A stretch of 46,415 nt of DNA from Planctomycetota bacterium (GCA_029260825.1 JAJDCM010000306.1:1-46415), one strand, 5' to 3'. Positions 16,917 through 25,940 are shown, counted from the stretch's first letter. Numbers and translations are program-made. The notes: generated by a model from the sequence alone, not told the origin.

Positions 16917-18815
16917 CTAACCGGTTCGGGTTTCCAGTAAACCTTCCAGGTCTCGGATTTCACCATCGTTTTCGATGCGCTGTTGAAGATCCCGGGCGGC
17001 CTGGAATTCGGCGAGTGCTGCTCCAGGTGTTCCGTGCTCCATGTGGTAGAGACCGAGGACGCGGTGAGCCCGTGACAGGCCGGGCAAGTACCCGATCTCT
17101 TCGCACGAGGCGATGGTTTCCTTGATGTGCTCTGCTCGATCCGCGGCTTCACCCCGGGAAATCGCTATTTCGTGAAGAGCGATGTCGGCATCGCAGCTTC
17201 CTTGAAGAAGGCCGAGAGACTCAAAGCCTTCCTTGGCTCGTGTCAAATCCCGCTGAGCAAGGTCGGGGGCACCTTCATCAGCCGCAAGTTGACCAAGAAC
17301 AAGTAGACAAGCCAGCTCTCCCGCCTTCAGGCCAAAGCGGCGGTAGATTTTGAGGGCTTGATCAGCTGCTTCCCGGGATTCCCTGACCATTCCACGGTCG
17401 CGAAGAAGGGTCGACATCAGGACCTGTACGTCCGCTTCTCCCGGGAGATCTCCTTCAGAATGGAAGAAGGCGGCCGAGGAGGAGATCTTTTGCCATGCGG
17501 TGTCGAAATCACCCAGGACTCGTAGGGCGTTTCCAAGAAGACCAAGCAAGACCGCTTCACCTTCATGTTGATCCGTTTCTCGATAGCCATGAATCGCTCG
17601 TTCGAATCTCTTCACGGCGAGTCGAGTGCGACCTCGATAGAGATCAATTTCACCAAGCCCCGCTTCAAAGGCGGCGCGGGCGTCGGGGCTGAAATCGTCC
17701 TTCAGGAGGGCACGAAAAGCGCGATAGGAAAAGATACTAGGGCTTGGCTTGGCGAGCTCTAGCTGGGCTTGGGCCAGTCCAAGGATGGCTTCGGCTTCTG
17801 CGCAGAGATCGTCGGTCTCGTGATAGATGTCCCGGGATTCGCCAAGGTACGCCTCGGCGTCCTTTGCCTCTCCACGGACGAGGGCCACGTGTCCCATGCT
17901 CATGAGGATGCCCGCTTGTCCTTCGGCATCATCGATTTGCTGATAGAGAGAGAGGGCCTTCTTGTAGTAACCCCTCGCCTGATCCTGCTCACCTTCTCGG
18001 GAGAGGAGGGAGGCGGTAGACTTGAGCGCCAGGGCTTGCCCGATCTTGTCCTTGCTCTTTGAACTGATCCGATACGCTTTGTGACACAGTTTCAGGGCCT
18101 TTTCTGACTCGCCTTGAATGTGATGAATCGTCGAGAGGCATCGGAGGGTGTTCGCAATATCTCGGGGGCTTCCGTCGTTGGCCCTGAGAAGATTGTAGTG
18201 GGTTTGATAGGTCTGAAGTGCTCGATCCAGTTCTCCGGATCGGAGGAAGGTTTCCCCGAGAACACCCATGACACGACAAGCTCCCTCTACATCATGAATC
18301 GATTCGAATGCGTCGAGCGAATCGGTGAGATGCTGGGCAGCGTTCAGGTGATCGCCGGTGCTGAGATAGGCAAGACCCAGGTTGCCGAGCTGGCGCGCGG
18401 TTCCGTGGGAGTCTCCAAGAGATCGGTATTTTTCCAGAGCTTGACGGAAATACATGATCCCGTCTTGCTTTCCAAGTGCTCTTACGAACAGACCAACGTT
18501 GCCAAGGGCATCTGCTTCTTCGCGGATGGCATTGACACTTCGTGCGAGATCAAGCGCGCGAACGCCGTGGTCGTAGGCCTTGGCTGAATCTCCCCAGGTA
18601 TAGAAGATGGTGGAGATGTTGATGAGGGTAGCCGCAATCTCCTGGGCGCGACCATACCGCTCAAAGCCCGTAAGAGCTACTTCGAAGGACCGGAGAGCAC
18701 CCTCCATGTCCCCTTTTTTGAACTTGGTTAGACCCTCTTTGAATGAGACACGAAAGGTTGTGAGCTCATCGCCAGCGGGAATAGCACCTGATTCTTCTGG
18801 GTTTACGCTCTTCAC
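16917..18815 (-). CDS. large tetratricopeptide-repeat protein, 632 aa
   Basis: The protein is almost entirely TPR units of the long LGN/Rapsyn-like type (about 40-residue spacing, for example ARQLGNLGLAYLSTGDHLNAAQHLTDSLDAF and QAGILMSMGHVALVRGEAKDAEAYL). By eye there are about 13-14. There is no signal peptide, enzyme domain or DNA-binding domain, so it is a cytosolic scaffold or sensor. I chose the GTG at 18815, with GGAGA about 10 nt upstream. An in-frame start 39 codons earlier lacks such a site. It follows the AAA+/winged-helix gene by 212 bp. That gap holds a palindrome like the one upstream of the ATPase gene. TPR proteins of this sort often partner NTPase regulators, and a functional pair is my inference. 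Confidence 0.8.
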   Translation of the reverse strand: MKSVNPEESGAIPAGDELTTFRVSFKEGLTKFKKGDMEGALRSFEVALTGFERYGRAQEIAATLINISTIFYTWGDSAKAYDHGVRALDLARSVNAIREEADALGNVGLFVRALGKQDGIMYFRQALEKYRSLGDSHGTARQLGNLGLAYLSTGDHLNAAQHLTDSLDAFESIHDVEGACRVMGVLGETFLRSGELDRALQTYQTHYNLLRANDGSPRDIANTLRCLSTIHHIQGESEKALKLCHKAYRISSKSKDKIGQALALKSTASLLSREGEQDQARGYYKKALSLYQQIDDAEGQAGILMSMGHVALVRGEAKDAEAYLGESRDIYHETDDLCAEAEAILGLAQAQLELAKPSPSIFSYRAFRALLKDDFSPDARAAFEAGLGEIDLYRGRTRLAVKRFERAIHGYRETDQHEGEAVLLGLLGNALRVLGDFDTAWQKISSSAAFFHSEGDLPGEADVQVLMSTLLRDRGMVRESREAADQALKIYRRFGLKAGELACLLVLGQLAADEGAPDLAQRDLTRAKEGFESLGLLQGSCDADIALHEIAISRGEAADRAEHIKETIASCEEIGYLPGLSRAHRVLGLYHMEHGTPGAALAEFQAARDLQQRIENDGEIRDLEGLLETRTG

Positions 18816-19008
18816 TTGGTTGTATCTCCGGCATCCAATGCGTTTAGCCCGTCTTTTCGTACCGAAATCTCCTTCGTCGAGCCCGGGGCCCGACAAGAGA
18901 CTGCGGAGGTTCCTATCGGAAAAAGTAGGCACGGAGAATGAGACATTCCGGCGCGGATTCAGGTTTTGCCCCGGATCGAGGGAAATGATAGCCCGGATGA
19001 GAAGATGT

Positions 19009-19018
19009 CTAAATTTAG
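19009..19018. promoter_or_regulatory. palindrome CTAAATTTAG upstream of the TPR gene
   Basis: This perfect 10-bp palindrome is AT-rich in a GC-rich setting, 10 bp past the ATPase stop and about 190 bp before the TPR gene start. It shares TAAATTTAG with the site upstream of the ATPase gene at 20371. It could be a shared operator; this is a pattern match only. Confidence 0.35.
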
Positions 19019-19027
19019 GGAATTCTC

Positions 19028-20308
19028 TTAAGATGGAGTCGATCCGGGTTCCTCCACTCCGAATGCAATTCGCGCATAACCGGTGAGGGAGAAGATCTTG
19101 CTGCGGCCACGGGTCTCGACGAGTCGAATGGCGCGAGCCGGGATCAGATCCTGAAAAAGCTGGTTGATGCGACCCGGAGTGAGTTTGAGGACCTCGGTGA
19201 GATCGGTCTGGCGGAACTCCTTGAGCCCGCTCCCGGCTATCGTCTCGAGATGACTAAACATTGATGGAGTGGTGGTTTGCATCAGACGATCTCGATAGGA
19301 GGGGGACAAAGCCGGCTGGATTCGATCGAGAGTCATGGGTTTTGTGTTCGAAGAGGAGAGAAGCTCTTCACACGCATCCCCCAGTGCAGTCAGCATACCT
19401 CGCAGATCGCCATGGTAGTTTCCGAACAAGGTGTGGACCGCATCATCGGTGACGGGTGGGACGATTTTCGAACCGGGAATTTGAAGGTGTCGGTAGCGTT
19501 TGTGTAGGAGTTCGACGACCTCGTTGGGGGAGAGGGGGCTGAGAACGAGAGGGTCTGGAAAGATGCTGAGAACCTGGGGAAATCGGGAAAGGACTTCTGC
19601 CTGAAACCCCGTGGTCGCGGCAAAGAGGTAATGCAGGCCGGGAATCAGGAGATAGTCCCGGACATCTCGGAAAAGATGCTGAGCCAGATCGAGATCGGAC
19701 TCGAAGAGGTTCTCCATGTTATCGGCATGGATCAACATCCCTGTTACCCCTTCCTTCCGAGCGCAGGCCACGAGGCCAGACAGAACCTCGAAGAACTGGG
19801 TCGGCGGAAACGTGGGGCGGTCGGATGACTTTGCTGTTCCAAGGCTTGCGCCTACTCCAAAAGCCGAAACACCGGCGGACCAGCTTCTCTTCTCGTTTTC
19901 TTCCACGAGTTTCTGGGCAGCCCGGATGGCCGCCCGACGCCGAAGTTTGCGTTCGGGAAGATTGGAAGTGAGGGTCGAGAGAACCGTCTTCACCAGCTCG
20001 ATGCCGAAAGCCTCCTGGGTCATTCCGCTTGTCACCCTGATGTGCCGGGTATGGGAGAGATACTGGGATGACTCGGTTGCGCGACTCTTTACAAACTGGA
20101 TGAAGGTTGTCTTCCCCAGGCCCGCCTGTCCCTCGACGGTTGCTCGGCTTCCCTCATTGCTGCCGATTCGGGTGGTGAGCCGGGTGGCATCTGTCTTACG
20201 GCCCACAAAGAGGGAGATGGGATGGAGAGCTCCCTCGTTGGGATCGAGGGGGTCTTGAAAGAAAGGGCTCGATCTCAAGCCGTACGGAGTCCATAGATTC
20301 GGAATCAT
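19028..20308 (-). CDS. AAA+ ATPase with C-terminal winged helix, 426 aa
   Basis: The N-terminal YGLRSSPFFQDPLDP...LFVGR box is typical of AAA_16/ORC-like ATPases. Walker A is GQAGLGKTT (60-68). The Walker B position reads MLIHADNMENL, sensor 1 is near LFAATTGF, and an Arg of sensor 2 sits in NYHGDLRGML, as in Cdc6/Orc1 and STAND proteins. The C-terminal 60 residues form a winged helix (FRQTDLTEVLKLTPGRINQLFQDLIPARAIRLVETRGR). DNA binding and ATP-dependent switching are therefore likely. It could be a transcription regulator or a defence/stress switch. GGAGG lies 8 nt before the ATG. The TPR protein gene follows on the same strand. Confidence 0.8.
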   Translation of the reverse strand: MIPNLWTPYGLRSSPFFQDPLDPNEGALHPISLFVGRKTDATRLTTRIGSNEGSRATVEGQAGLGKTTFIQFVKSRATESSQYLSHTRHIRVTSGMTQEAFGIELVKTVLSTLTSNLPERKLRRRAAIRAAQKLVEENEKRSWSAGVSAFGVGASLGTAKSSDRPTFPPTQFFEVLSGLVACARKEGVTGMLIHADNMENLFESDLDLAQHLFRDVRDYLLIPGLHYLFAATTGFQAEVLSRFPQVLSIFPDPLVLSPLSPNEVVELLHKRYRHLQIPGSKIVPPVTDDAVHTLFGNYHGDLRGMLTALGDACEELLSSSNTKPMTLDRIQPALSPSYRDRLMQTTTPSMFSHLETIAGSGLKEFRQTDLTEVLKLTPGRINQLFQDLIPARAIRLVETRGRSKIFSLTGYARIAFGVEEPGSTPS

Positions 20309-20370
20309 GAGAGTCCCTCCCGATCGGCCCTTTGGGCGAAAAGACGTTTTAGCCTCGATGAATGGATCAG

Positions 20371-20393
20371 TAAATTTAGTATTTATCCTAAAT
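20371..20393. promoter_or_regulatory. AT-rich inverted repeat upstream of the AAA+ gene
   Basis: ATTTAG-N8-CTAAAT (20374-20393), overlapping TAAATTTAG at 20371-20379, lies 63 bp upstream of the ATPase start in a strongly AT-rich patch. It probably covers the ATPase promoter. The same nonamer occurs before the TPR gene, suggesting co-regulation. Confidence 0.4.
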
Positions 20394-20440
20394 AAACAAA
20401 TCCAGGGAAGAAAGCCCAGCGGAATTCACGAATGGGTGAT

Positions 20441-21673
20441 TCAGCTTCCCTTGGGGCCAGGATGGGGGATTGCTTCCGGGTCTGACGGGGAGTCGTGATC
20501 GGATGTGATCTGCAAGAGGGTGATCTCTGGAGGGCAAAGAAAGCGAACTCGAGGAGCGAAATGACCCTCCATCCCCAATCCGCGGGAGATGTGAAGAACC
20601 GATTCGCCAAGATGAAAGAGGCCCGAAGCGAAACGAGTACCCAGCTTCGTGAAGGTCACGGGAGCGCCAACCCAGGGAAGAACGATCTGTCCTCCGTGGG
20701 TGTGCCCGGCAAGGATGAGATCAGGGCGAAGAGATGGCTTTTCGCCTGTGGAATGAGGGTCGTAGCCCATACCGAGGATCACATCGGGAGAATGAGCAAC
20801 CACGATGACCACGGCTTCTTCGGGAAACGGCCCGGATACAAGGCCATAGTCCGGATTCTTGCGATCCAGACCGATGATGATGAGCTCTTGCCCTCGGACG
20901 TTGAGCCTTCGGATTTCGTTCCGAAGAAGTGACATCGAGAAGGCGTCGAGGAGTTCCTTTGCTTGTTTCGGAGTTTCCGAGTCACCGGTCACGCCGAAAA
21001 AACCAAACGGTGCGGAGATTCGACCCAGTACCGTCCGAGCGGACTGCTGTGGCCCGTCGCCGTAGAGGGCTCGAGTAAAGAGGTCCCCGCTGAACAGGAT
21101 CAGATCCGGCGCCAACTCTTCAACGATGGGGCCAACTTGAATCTCTCGACTTCCGAGATAAGAGGTCTGTAGATCACTGAGGTGGACGATGCGCAAAGGC
21201 CTTGTGCTGGCGGTCCATCTCTTTGAAGTGAGGTGATGCTCCGAAATTTCGATTTCGCTCGGCTCGATGAACCAGGCGTAAAAGCCGAGCGAAAAGGCGA
21301 TGAGCACATAGGAGAGGAAGAGGAGCCGCATGGGAACGGAGACCCGAGGTAGCGGGCTTCGTCCGACAAGGTTTCGTCGGTTCAGAGCGAATCGGAGACC
21401 AGCCAGCGGAAACCAGAAGAAACCCGCGTAAAAGACGGTGCCGACCATCAGGAAGAACGCCATGGATGATTCGAACTTTGCGAAGGCGATGTAGCCAAGG
21501 AGGAGGAGAAGCATCCCGGCGGGAATCTGAACGATCATGGCTAAAAGGAGGTCGGTCGCCGTAAACCCGGTTTGGCGACGACGAATTCGTCGGAGCACGG
21601 AGCAGAGGAGCAAAGCCTCCACTCCACCTGACAACCCAGCGATGATCTGATATGCGATGAGTGATTCAAACAT
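20441..21673 (-). CDS. membrane-anchored metallophosphoesterase, 410 aa
   Basis: Four to five membrane spans occupy residues 1-150. A C-terminal calcineurin-like phosphoesterase domain follows, with the layout of YkuE/YaeI-type proteins. Motifs in order are HLSDLQ, SGDLF, GVTGDSE, AHSPD and GHTHGGQ. Two of them depart from the classic set: D-x-H reads D-x-Q, and GNH(D/E) reads GDSE. The metal site is therefore altered, perhaps a variant clade. The domain probably acts at the membrane face on a phospholipid or nucleotide, as relatives do, but the substrate is unknown. The gene is divergent from the histidine-kinase operon and separate from the ATPase gene. Confidence 0.8.
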   Translation of the reverse strand: MFESLIAYQIIAGLSGGVEALLLCSVLRRIRRRQTGFTATDLLLAMIVQIPAGMLLLLLGYIAFAKFESSMAFFLMVGTVFYAGFFWFPLAGLRFALNRRNLVGRSPLPRVSVPMRLLFLSYVLIAFSLGFYAWFIEPSEIEISEHHLTSKRWTASTRPLRIVHLSDLQTSYLGSREIQVGPIVEELAPDLILFSGDLFTRALYGDGPQQSARTVLGRISAPFGFFGVTGDSETPKQAKELLDAFSMSLLRNEIRRLNVRGQELIIIGLDRKNPDYGLVSGPFPEEAVVIVVAHSPDVILGMGYDPHSTGEKPSLRPDLILAGHTHGGQIVLPWVGAPVTFTKLGTRFASGLFHLGESVLHISRGLGMEGHFAPRVRFLCPPEITLLQITSDHDSPSDPEAIPHPGPKGS

Positions 21674-21785
21674 GGGAGCCCTTCTTCTTCGTCGCCCTCT
21701 GGACTAGATCTTGATCCATCATCGCTCCGAATCTTGGCCTTCCGCGAAGAAGCTGGTCAGGTGGGGCAATAAATCAGGTGGCGAT

Positions 21786-21814
21786 TTGCCATAAGCCTGG
21801 GAGGGGCGTATACT
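21786..21814 (+). promoter_or_regulatory. sigma70-like promoter for the phosphorelay operon
   Basis: TTGCCA, a 17-nt spacer and TATACT make the best sigma70-like promoter seen in the window. The expected start is near 21821, giving a leader of about 85 nt to the kinase ATG. Confidence 0.7.
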
Positions 21815-21905
21815 TCAGACAACTAGATGTCCCTGACACAAACTTCTCTGGCCAGGCCAAAATACTGGGCTTTGCCTTTGTTTCCCCCCGTTTCCTACCT
21901 GTTGA

Positions 21906-23186
21906 ATGGACCTCATGCCCCGAGACCTCCACGTACTCCACGTTGAGGATGACCAGGCAGACGCTCTAGCTCTCTTGGCGCGTATTCTGGAATCCTCCGC
22001 CGCGGTATTTACCGTCCGGTTTACCCTCGTTGGTGATCTGGAGGAGGCGCTGAGTGCTCTACGAGCCGAGAGTTTCGATCTTATTCTGCTCGATCTTTCT
22101 CTTCCAGAATCGGTAGGGCTTGATCTTGTCTCACGGGTCCGGAACGTGACACAGTGTCCCATGATCGTTCTTCTGGGCGACTCTCAGGAGGATCTTGCCC
22201 AGCGGAGTCTGGAAACGGGAGCCCAGGACTATTTGATGAAGGGTCGCATCGATTCGGATCGCGTCCTTCAGTCTTTGCGCCACGTGGTGGAAAAGAGTCA
22301 GCTCCGCAGTGAGTTTGAAGAAGTCCTGAGAAAGGAAATGCAGGTCAAAGATCATTTCCTTTCCCACCTTTCTCATGAGCTTCGGACTCCGCTAGCCGTG
22401 GTCAATCAGTTCTTGAGCTTGCTTCTGGATGGCCTCGGAGGAGATCTGACTCCCAAACAAGTTGAGTTCTTGCAGATCGCCCTCCGGAATACGGACCAGC
22501 TGCAAGGAATGATCAGTGATCTCCTTGAGGTGACTCGCGCGGATGCTGGAAAACTGCCGGTGCGGGTTCGCGCCATCTCCGTTTCCACCCTCATCAGGGA
22601 GACGGTTCAAGACCTTCGAGCCAGGGCTGACGGACGGGGATTGACCCTGGAAGCAAAACTCTCCTCCGGTCTTCCCAAGATCCTGGCGGATCCAAGCCGG
22701 GTTCTTCAGATCCTGGTGAACCTGATCGACAATGCGATCAAGTTCACTCCGGCTCCGGGAGAAATCGTGGTTTCCGCCGGATGCGAAGACGACGATTTCG
22801 TCCAGATCAACGTTGAGGACACGGGAAGCGGAATCAGTTCGGAGGGAACGCGGCGGATCTTTGATCGCCTCTACCAGGAGGATCCGAGCCTGGACGAAGG
22901 ACGGAAAGGGCTCGGCCTTGGTCTTCACATTTGCAAGGAGCTCGTAACCTGTCAGGGAGGAAAAATCTGGGTTCATAGCACGGAGGGTGTCGGGAGTCAG
23001 TTCTCCTTCACTCTTCCATTGGCTACGACTCAGGGCTCATCATCGACCCCGAAGACCTCAAGCAGCCAGCTCCATGGAGCTGCCCGGGAAATGGGATCCA
23101 GAATCCAGGGCTTGATCAGCGAGTCTGGCCCGGGTGCTTCTTCACCGGACCAAGAACAGCAATCCCTCAACGAGAAATCATCATGA
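21906..23186 (+). CDS. REC-histidine kinase (hybrid without sensor domain), 426 aa
   Basis: A receiver domain comes first (1-125, phosphoacceptor about Asp63 in LILLDLSLP, Lys in YLMKG). It is followed directly by a HisKA dimerisation domain (His157 in SHLSHELRTP) and a HATPase domain (N box NLIDNAIKFTP, DTGSGI, GLGLGLHI). No membrane segment or PAS/GAF sensor is visible, so the input is probably phosphotransfer to the N-terminal receiver from another kinase. The last 50 residues are a Ser-rich tail. A second in-frame ATG lies 9 nt downstream. The gene overlaps the next by 4 nt and lies behind a strong promoter candidate. It acts in a cytosolic relay with the two regulators that follow. Confidence 0.9.
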   Translation: MDLMPRDLHVLHVEDDQADALALLARILESSAAVFTVRFTLVGDLEEALSALRAESFDLILLDLSLPESVGLDLVSRVRNVTQCPMIVLLGDSQEDLAQRSLETGAQDYLMKGRIDSDRVLQSLRHVVEKSQLRSEFEEVLRKEMQVKDHFLSHLSHELRTPLAVVNQFLSLLLDGLGGDLTPKQVEFLQIALRNTDQLQGMISDLLEVTRADAGKLPVRVRAISVSTLIRETVQDLRARADGRGLTLEAKLSSGLPKILADPSRVLQILVNLIDNAIKFTPAPGEIVVSAGCEDDDFVQINVEDTGSGISSEGTRRIFDRLYQEDPSLDEGRKGLGLGLHICKELVTCQGGKIWVHSTEGVGSQFSFTLPLATTQGSSSTPKTSSSQLHGAAREMGSRIQGLISESGPGASSPDQEQQSLNEKSS

Positions 23187-23560
23187 ACCGAGGAAAGATT
23201 CTCATCGTCGACGACGATCCGGACATGCGATACGGAGTCAACGTTCGACTCAGAGCCAGTGACTTTGAAACGGCCTATGCCGCCGACGGAATCTCCGTCA
23301 TCAGTGAAGCCCTCAAACAAGAACCCGACCTGATCCTTCTCGACCTGGGACTTCCGGCGGGTGATGGCTTCGTTGTTCTTGATTGGCTCCAGAATCACGC
23401 TCAGCTCAGCAGTGTTCCAGTTGTAGTTGTTACTGCCCGGGAGGCGGAATCGTTCAAGGAGCTTGCCCTTGCGGCGGGAGCCAGGGACTTTCTCCAGAAA
23501 CCGGTCAACAACGAAGAACTACTCGATACGATTGAAAAACACATCCCTCAGCTTTCCTGA
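23183..23560 (+). CDS. stand-alone receiver domain (CheY-like), 125 aa
   Basis: This is a single REC domain with the acidic pocket VDDDPD, phosphoacceptor Asp54 (LILLDLGLP), the conserved Thr in VVVTARE and Lys in FLQKPV. It has no output domain, so it is a phosphate shuttle or an allosteric partner. The ATG overlaps the kinase stop (ATGA), which makes it the likely first target of that kinase. Confidence 0.9.
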   Translation: MNRGKILIVDDDPDMRYGVNVRLRASDFETAYAADGISVISEALKQEPDLILLDLGLPAGDGFVVLDWLQNHAQLSSVPVVVVTAREAESFKELALAAGARDFLQKPVNNEELLDTIEKHIPQLS

Positions 23561-23587
23561 GGAAACCGGAAAAGAGCAAAAAAGTCT

Positions 23588-24331
23588 GTGAATTTCGATA
23601 GAGCAAACACTCGCGCCCGAGGACTGCGGGACGAGTCAGGATTGGACGGAGAACCTCAAGGCAAGAGATTGCCAGATCAACCGGCCACGATTTTCGTGGT
23701 CGATGATGATCCGGTTCTTCGGGACTCAATTGTTGACTTGATAGGTTCCGTTGGTCTTCGGGTCGAGACCTTTTCTTCGGCCTGCGATCTTTTCTTGCGG
23801 GCAGATTTGACTCGCCCTGGCGTCGTTCTGAGTGATGTCAGGATGCCGGAAATGAGTGGTCTTGACCTTCTTCACCGGATCAAGCGTCAATTCCCCGCCA
23901 TACCGGTGATTCTGATTACCGGTCATGGAGATACTGCGACCGCGGTTCGGGCCTTCAAGGCGGGGGTCTTTGACTTCATTGAAAAGCCATTTGGAGACGA
24001 GGACCTTCTGCAAACGGTTCGACGAGCCGTTGTTCGTAATCTCATCGATGGACGTGAGTTCGCCGATCGATTCTCGTTCCGGAAGCGAATTGACTCCCTG
24101 ACCCCTCGGGAGAGAGAAGTTCTCTCCCACGTGGTGACGGGGAAGCTCAACAAAGTGATCGCTTCTGAGCTTGGAGTCAGCCTGAAGACGGTGGAATGTC
24201 ACCGAGCCCGGGTGATGGCCAAGATGGGAGTGGAAAGCCTGGCGGAGCTTGTGCGACAAATGGTCCTTCATCCCCCCGAGGAGGATCCTGACGCTTTCGC
24301 CGGCCCCGGCGGGATCCCGGAGCTTGCCTGA
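23588..24331 (+). CDS. FixJ-type response regulator, 247 aa
   Basis: The REC domain has phosphoacceptor Asp83 (VVLSDVRMPEMSGLDLL) and Lys in FIEKPF. A LuxR/NarL helix-turn-helix follows (LTPREREVLSHVVTGKLNKVIASELGVSLKTVECHRARVMAKM). The sequence is closest to the FixJ/TtrR/NodW style. It is the DNA-binding output of the kinase-receiver operon. The GTG start used here gives a 30-residue N-terminal extension. A TTG at 23669 with AAGG upstream would give MPDQPATIFVVDDD, the usual family N-terminus, and may be the true start. The gene ends next to the convergent amidohydrolase. Confidence 0.9.
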   Translation: MNFDRANTRARGLRDESGLDGEPQGKRLPDQPATIFVVDDDPVLRDSIVDLIGSVGLRVETFSSACDLFLRADLTRPGVVLSDVRMPEMSGLDLLHRIKRQFPAIPVILITGHGDTATAVRAFKAGVFDFIEKPFGDEDLLQTVRRAVVRNLIDGREFADRFSFRKRIDSLTPREREVLSHVVTGKLNKVIASELGVSLKTVECHRARVMAKMGVESLAELVRQMVLHPPEEDPDAFAGPGGIPELA

Positions 24332-24349
24332 CCCGGATGATTCACGGAG
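24331..24349 (+). repeat. short dispersed repeat, copy 1 (CCGGATGATTC)
   Basis: ACCCGGATGATTCACGGAG lies at the junction of two convergent genes. It shares CCCGGATGATTC with copies at 25941 and 43416. The minus-strand gene's stop codon falls inside it. Confidence 0.45.
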
Positions 24350-25514
24350 ATTTGACTCCCGCTCCGGCTCGGATCGCAACTTTCGAGAGCACCTGAAAGC
24401 CGATCGGAAGTGCCTCGGGTCTCGCGATGAATCGAGGTGAATGAAGATCTTCTGGCTTTGCTTTTGGATCGCCAACGCCGAGGCGAAAGAGAAGCTGAGG
24501 ACCTTTTTCTCCGTAGCAGGCAAAGTCGTCCCCCCCGAGTGTCGGAACAGGCATCTCGAAAAGGGCATCATTTCCATAGGAGTCCCGGACGGATTCTTCG
24601 AGCATGTGGACGAGGGTTGGATCATTGATCACATTCGAGTGCCCATCCCGAAGGTCAACCTGAATTTTTGCTCCATGAGCATGAGCGACTCCCTCGCAAA
24701 CCCGGTGGATCGCTTGCTTCATCTCGGCTCGCGGTCCGGGACTGTAGCTTCTCAAGGTTCCCTTCAGCGCTGCTTCGTCGGGAATGATGTTGTGGGCGTC
24801 TCCCGCATGGAAGACCGTCATGGTGAGTACGGTAGGGTCGTGTGCGGAGACTTCCCTTCCTACGAGATGATGAAGCTCGGTCACCAGAAGACAGCCGATG
24901 CGGACCGGATCCACGGCCAGGTGAGGCCTTGATCCGTGACCCCCTTGCCCGATGATCTTGATCATCAGAGTGTCAACGGCGGCGTTGATGGGGCCGTGAC
25001 GATATCCTACCTGGCCAAGAGGAATGAGGGGATCACAGTGAAGGGCCACGAAGGCGTCAAAGCCGTCCGCCTCACCGTTCTTCACCATCGCCTCGGCTCC
25101 GCTGGGTTGGATCTCTTCCGCGGGTTGAAAGGCGAGCCGAAAGGATCCCGCCAGTTCGTCCCGGTGTTGATGAAGGTAGGCGGCGATTGTGGCGAGGGTC
25201 GTGGTGTGGAAATCGTGGCCGCAGGCATGCATGACTCCCGTTTTGGTCGAGCTGTACGGCAGGTCGGTTTCCTCCTCGATGGGGAGCGCATCCATGTCGC
25301 CTCGCAGAAAGACCCGGTTTCCCGGTGTCCCGCCGTCGATATCAACAATGAGCCCGGGAGATGCCTGGGAATCCTGGACCGTGACTCCGTGAGCAACCAG
25401 GAACTCCCGGACCTTCCCCGATGTTCTGTGTTCATTCCAGGAAAGTTCGGGATGTCGATGAAGGTCTTCAAAAAGGACTCGAGCCCTGGAGAGAAGAGGG
25501 TCGTCAGTCTTCAT
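24342..25514 (-). CDS. M20D-family amidohydrolase, 390 aa
   Basis: This is a zinc-dependent amidohydrolase of the HipO/AmhX/IAA-amino-acid hydrolase family, which cleaves N-acyl or amide bonds of amino acids in the cytosol. Metal and catalytic motifs are present: GDMDALP (72-78), HACGHD (96-101), QPAEE (general base Glu), a His in GQGGHGSRPH, and GGDDFACYG near the C-terminus. The ATG at 25514 has GGAGC 9 nt upstream and overlaps the upstream YkgJ-type gene by 11 nt. An ATG 10 codons upstream is less likely. Exact substrate preference (N-acetyl, hippurate or other) cannot be read from sequence. Confidence 0.9.
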   Translation of the reverse strand: MKTDDPLLSRARVLFEDLHRHPELSWNEHRTSGKVREFLVAHGVTVQDSQASPGLIVDIDGGTPGNRVFLRGDMDALPIEEETDLPYSSTKTGVMHACGHDFHTTTLATIAAYLHQHRDELAGSFRLAFQPAEEIQPSGAEAMVKNGEADGFDAFVALHCDPLIPLGQVGYRHGPINAAVDTLMIKIIGQGGHGSRPHLAVDPVRIGCLLVTELHHLVGREVSAHDPTVLTMTVFHAGDAHNIIPDEAALKGTLRSYSPGPRAEMKQAIHRVCEGVAHAHGAKIQVDLRDGHSNVINDPTLVHMLEESVRDSYGNDALFEMPVPTLGGDDFACYGEKGPQLLFRLGVGDPKAKPEDLHSPRFIARPEALPIGFQVLSKVAIRAGAGVKSP

Positions 25515-25929
25515 TTTCGCTTGCTCCGGTTTGCCCGCCTTCATGCATGATTTTTTGAATTTCGGCAGTGGTGTAGAGGCGTCCCTTGTTGATCCCCGGG
25601 GAAAGGTCGGTCAGTTCTTCCCAGTTTTCTCGGGTCTTGACGTTGCGCCGCCAGAAGGGAAAGCTGCGACATTGCCGGGGGCGAATGTCATACACCGAGC
25701 ACCGGTTGTCTTCCCCGAGCATGACGCAATGCCCCCGGGAGTTTTCACCGAGGCTCAGTCGGGTTCCACACCGAATCAGGTATTTGCGTCCAAATTCATC
25801 GACGGTAAGACCCTTGTGCTCGGCGAGGGCTTTGACATCGTCCGTGCTCACCCAGACATATCCTGATTGGCTGCAACACGATCCGCACTGGGTGCATTCG
25901 AATCGAAGGCCTTCTTGAATCCAGTTCAT
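25504..25929 (-). CDS. YkgJ-family cysteine-cluster protein, 141 aa
   Basis: The sequence CTQCGSCCSQSGYVWVS, followed by further conserved Cys (Cys in IRCGTR, HCVML, RCSVYDIRPRQCRSFPFW), is the signature of the YkgJ/UPF0153 group. These proteins bind zinc or an iron-sulfur cluster through the cysteines and have no established reaction. The C-terminus is acidic. Its stop overlaps the amidohydrolase start by 11 nt, so the pair is coupled. A CCGGATGATTC repeat lies just upstream. A role in metal handling or protein modification is only a guess. Confidence 0.88.
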   Translation of the reverse strand: MNWIQEGLRFECTQCGSCCSQSGYVWVSTDDVKALAEHKGLTVDEFGRKYLIRCGTRLSLGENSRGHCVMLGEDNRCSVYDIRPRQCRSFPFWRRNVKTRENWEELTDLSPGINKGRLYTTAEIQKIMHEGGQTGASENED

Positions 25930-25940
25930 CCGAGGATCTT

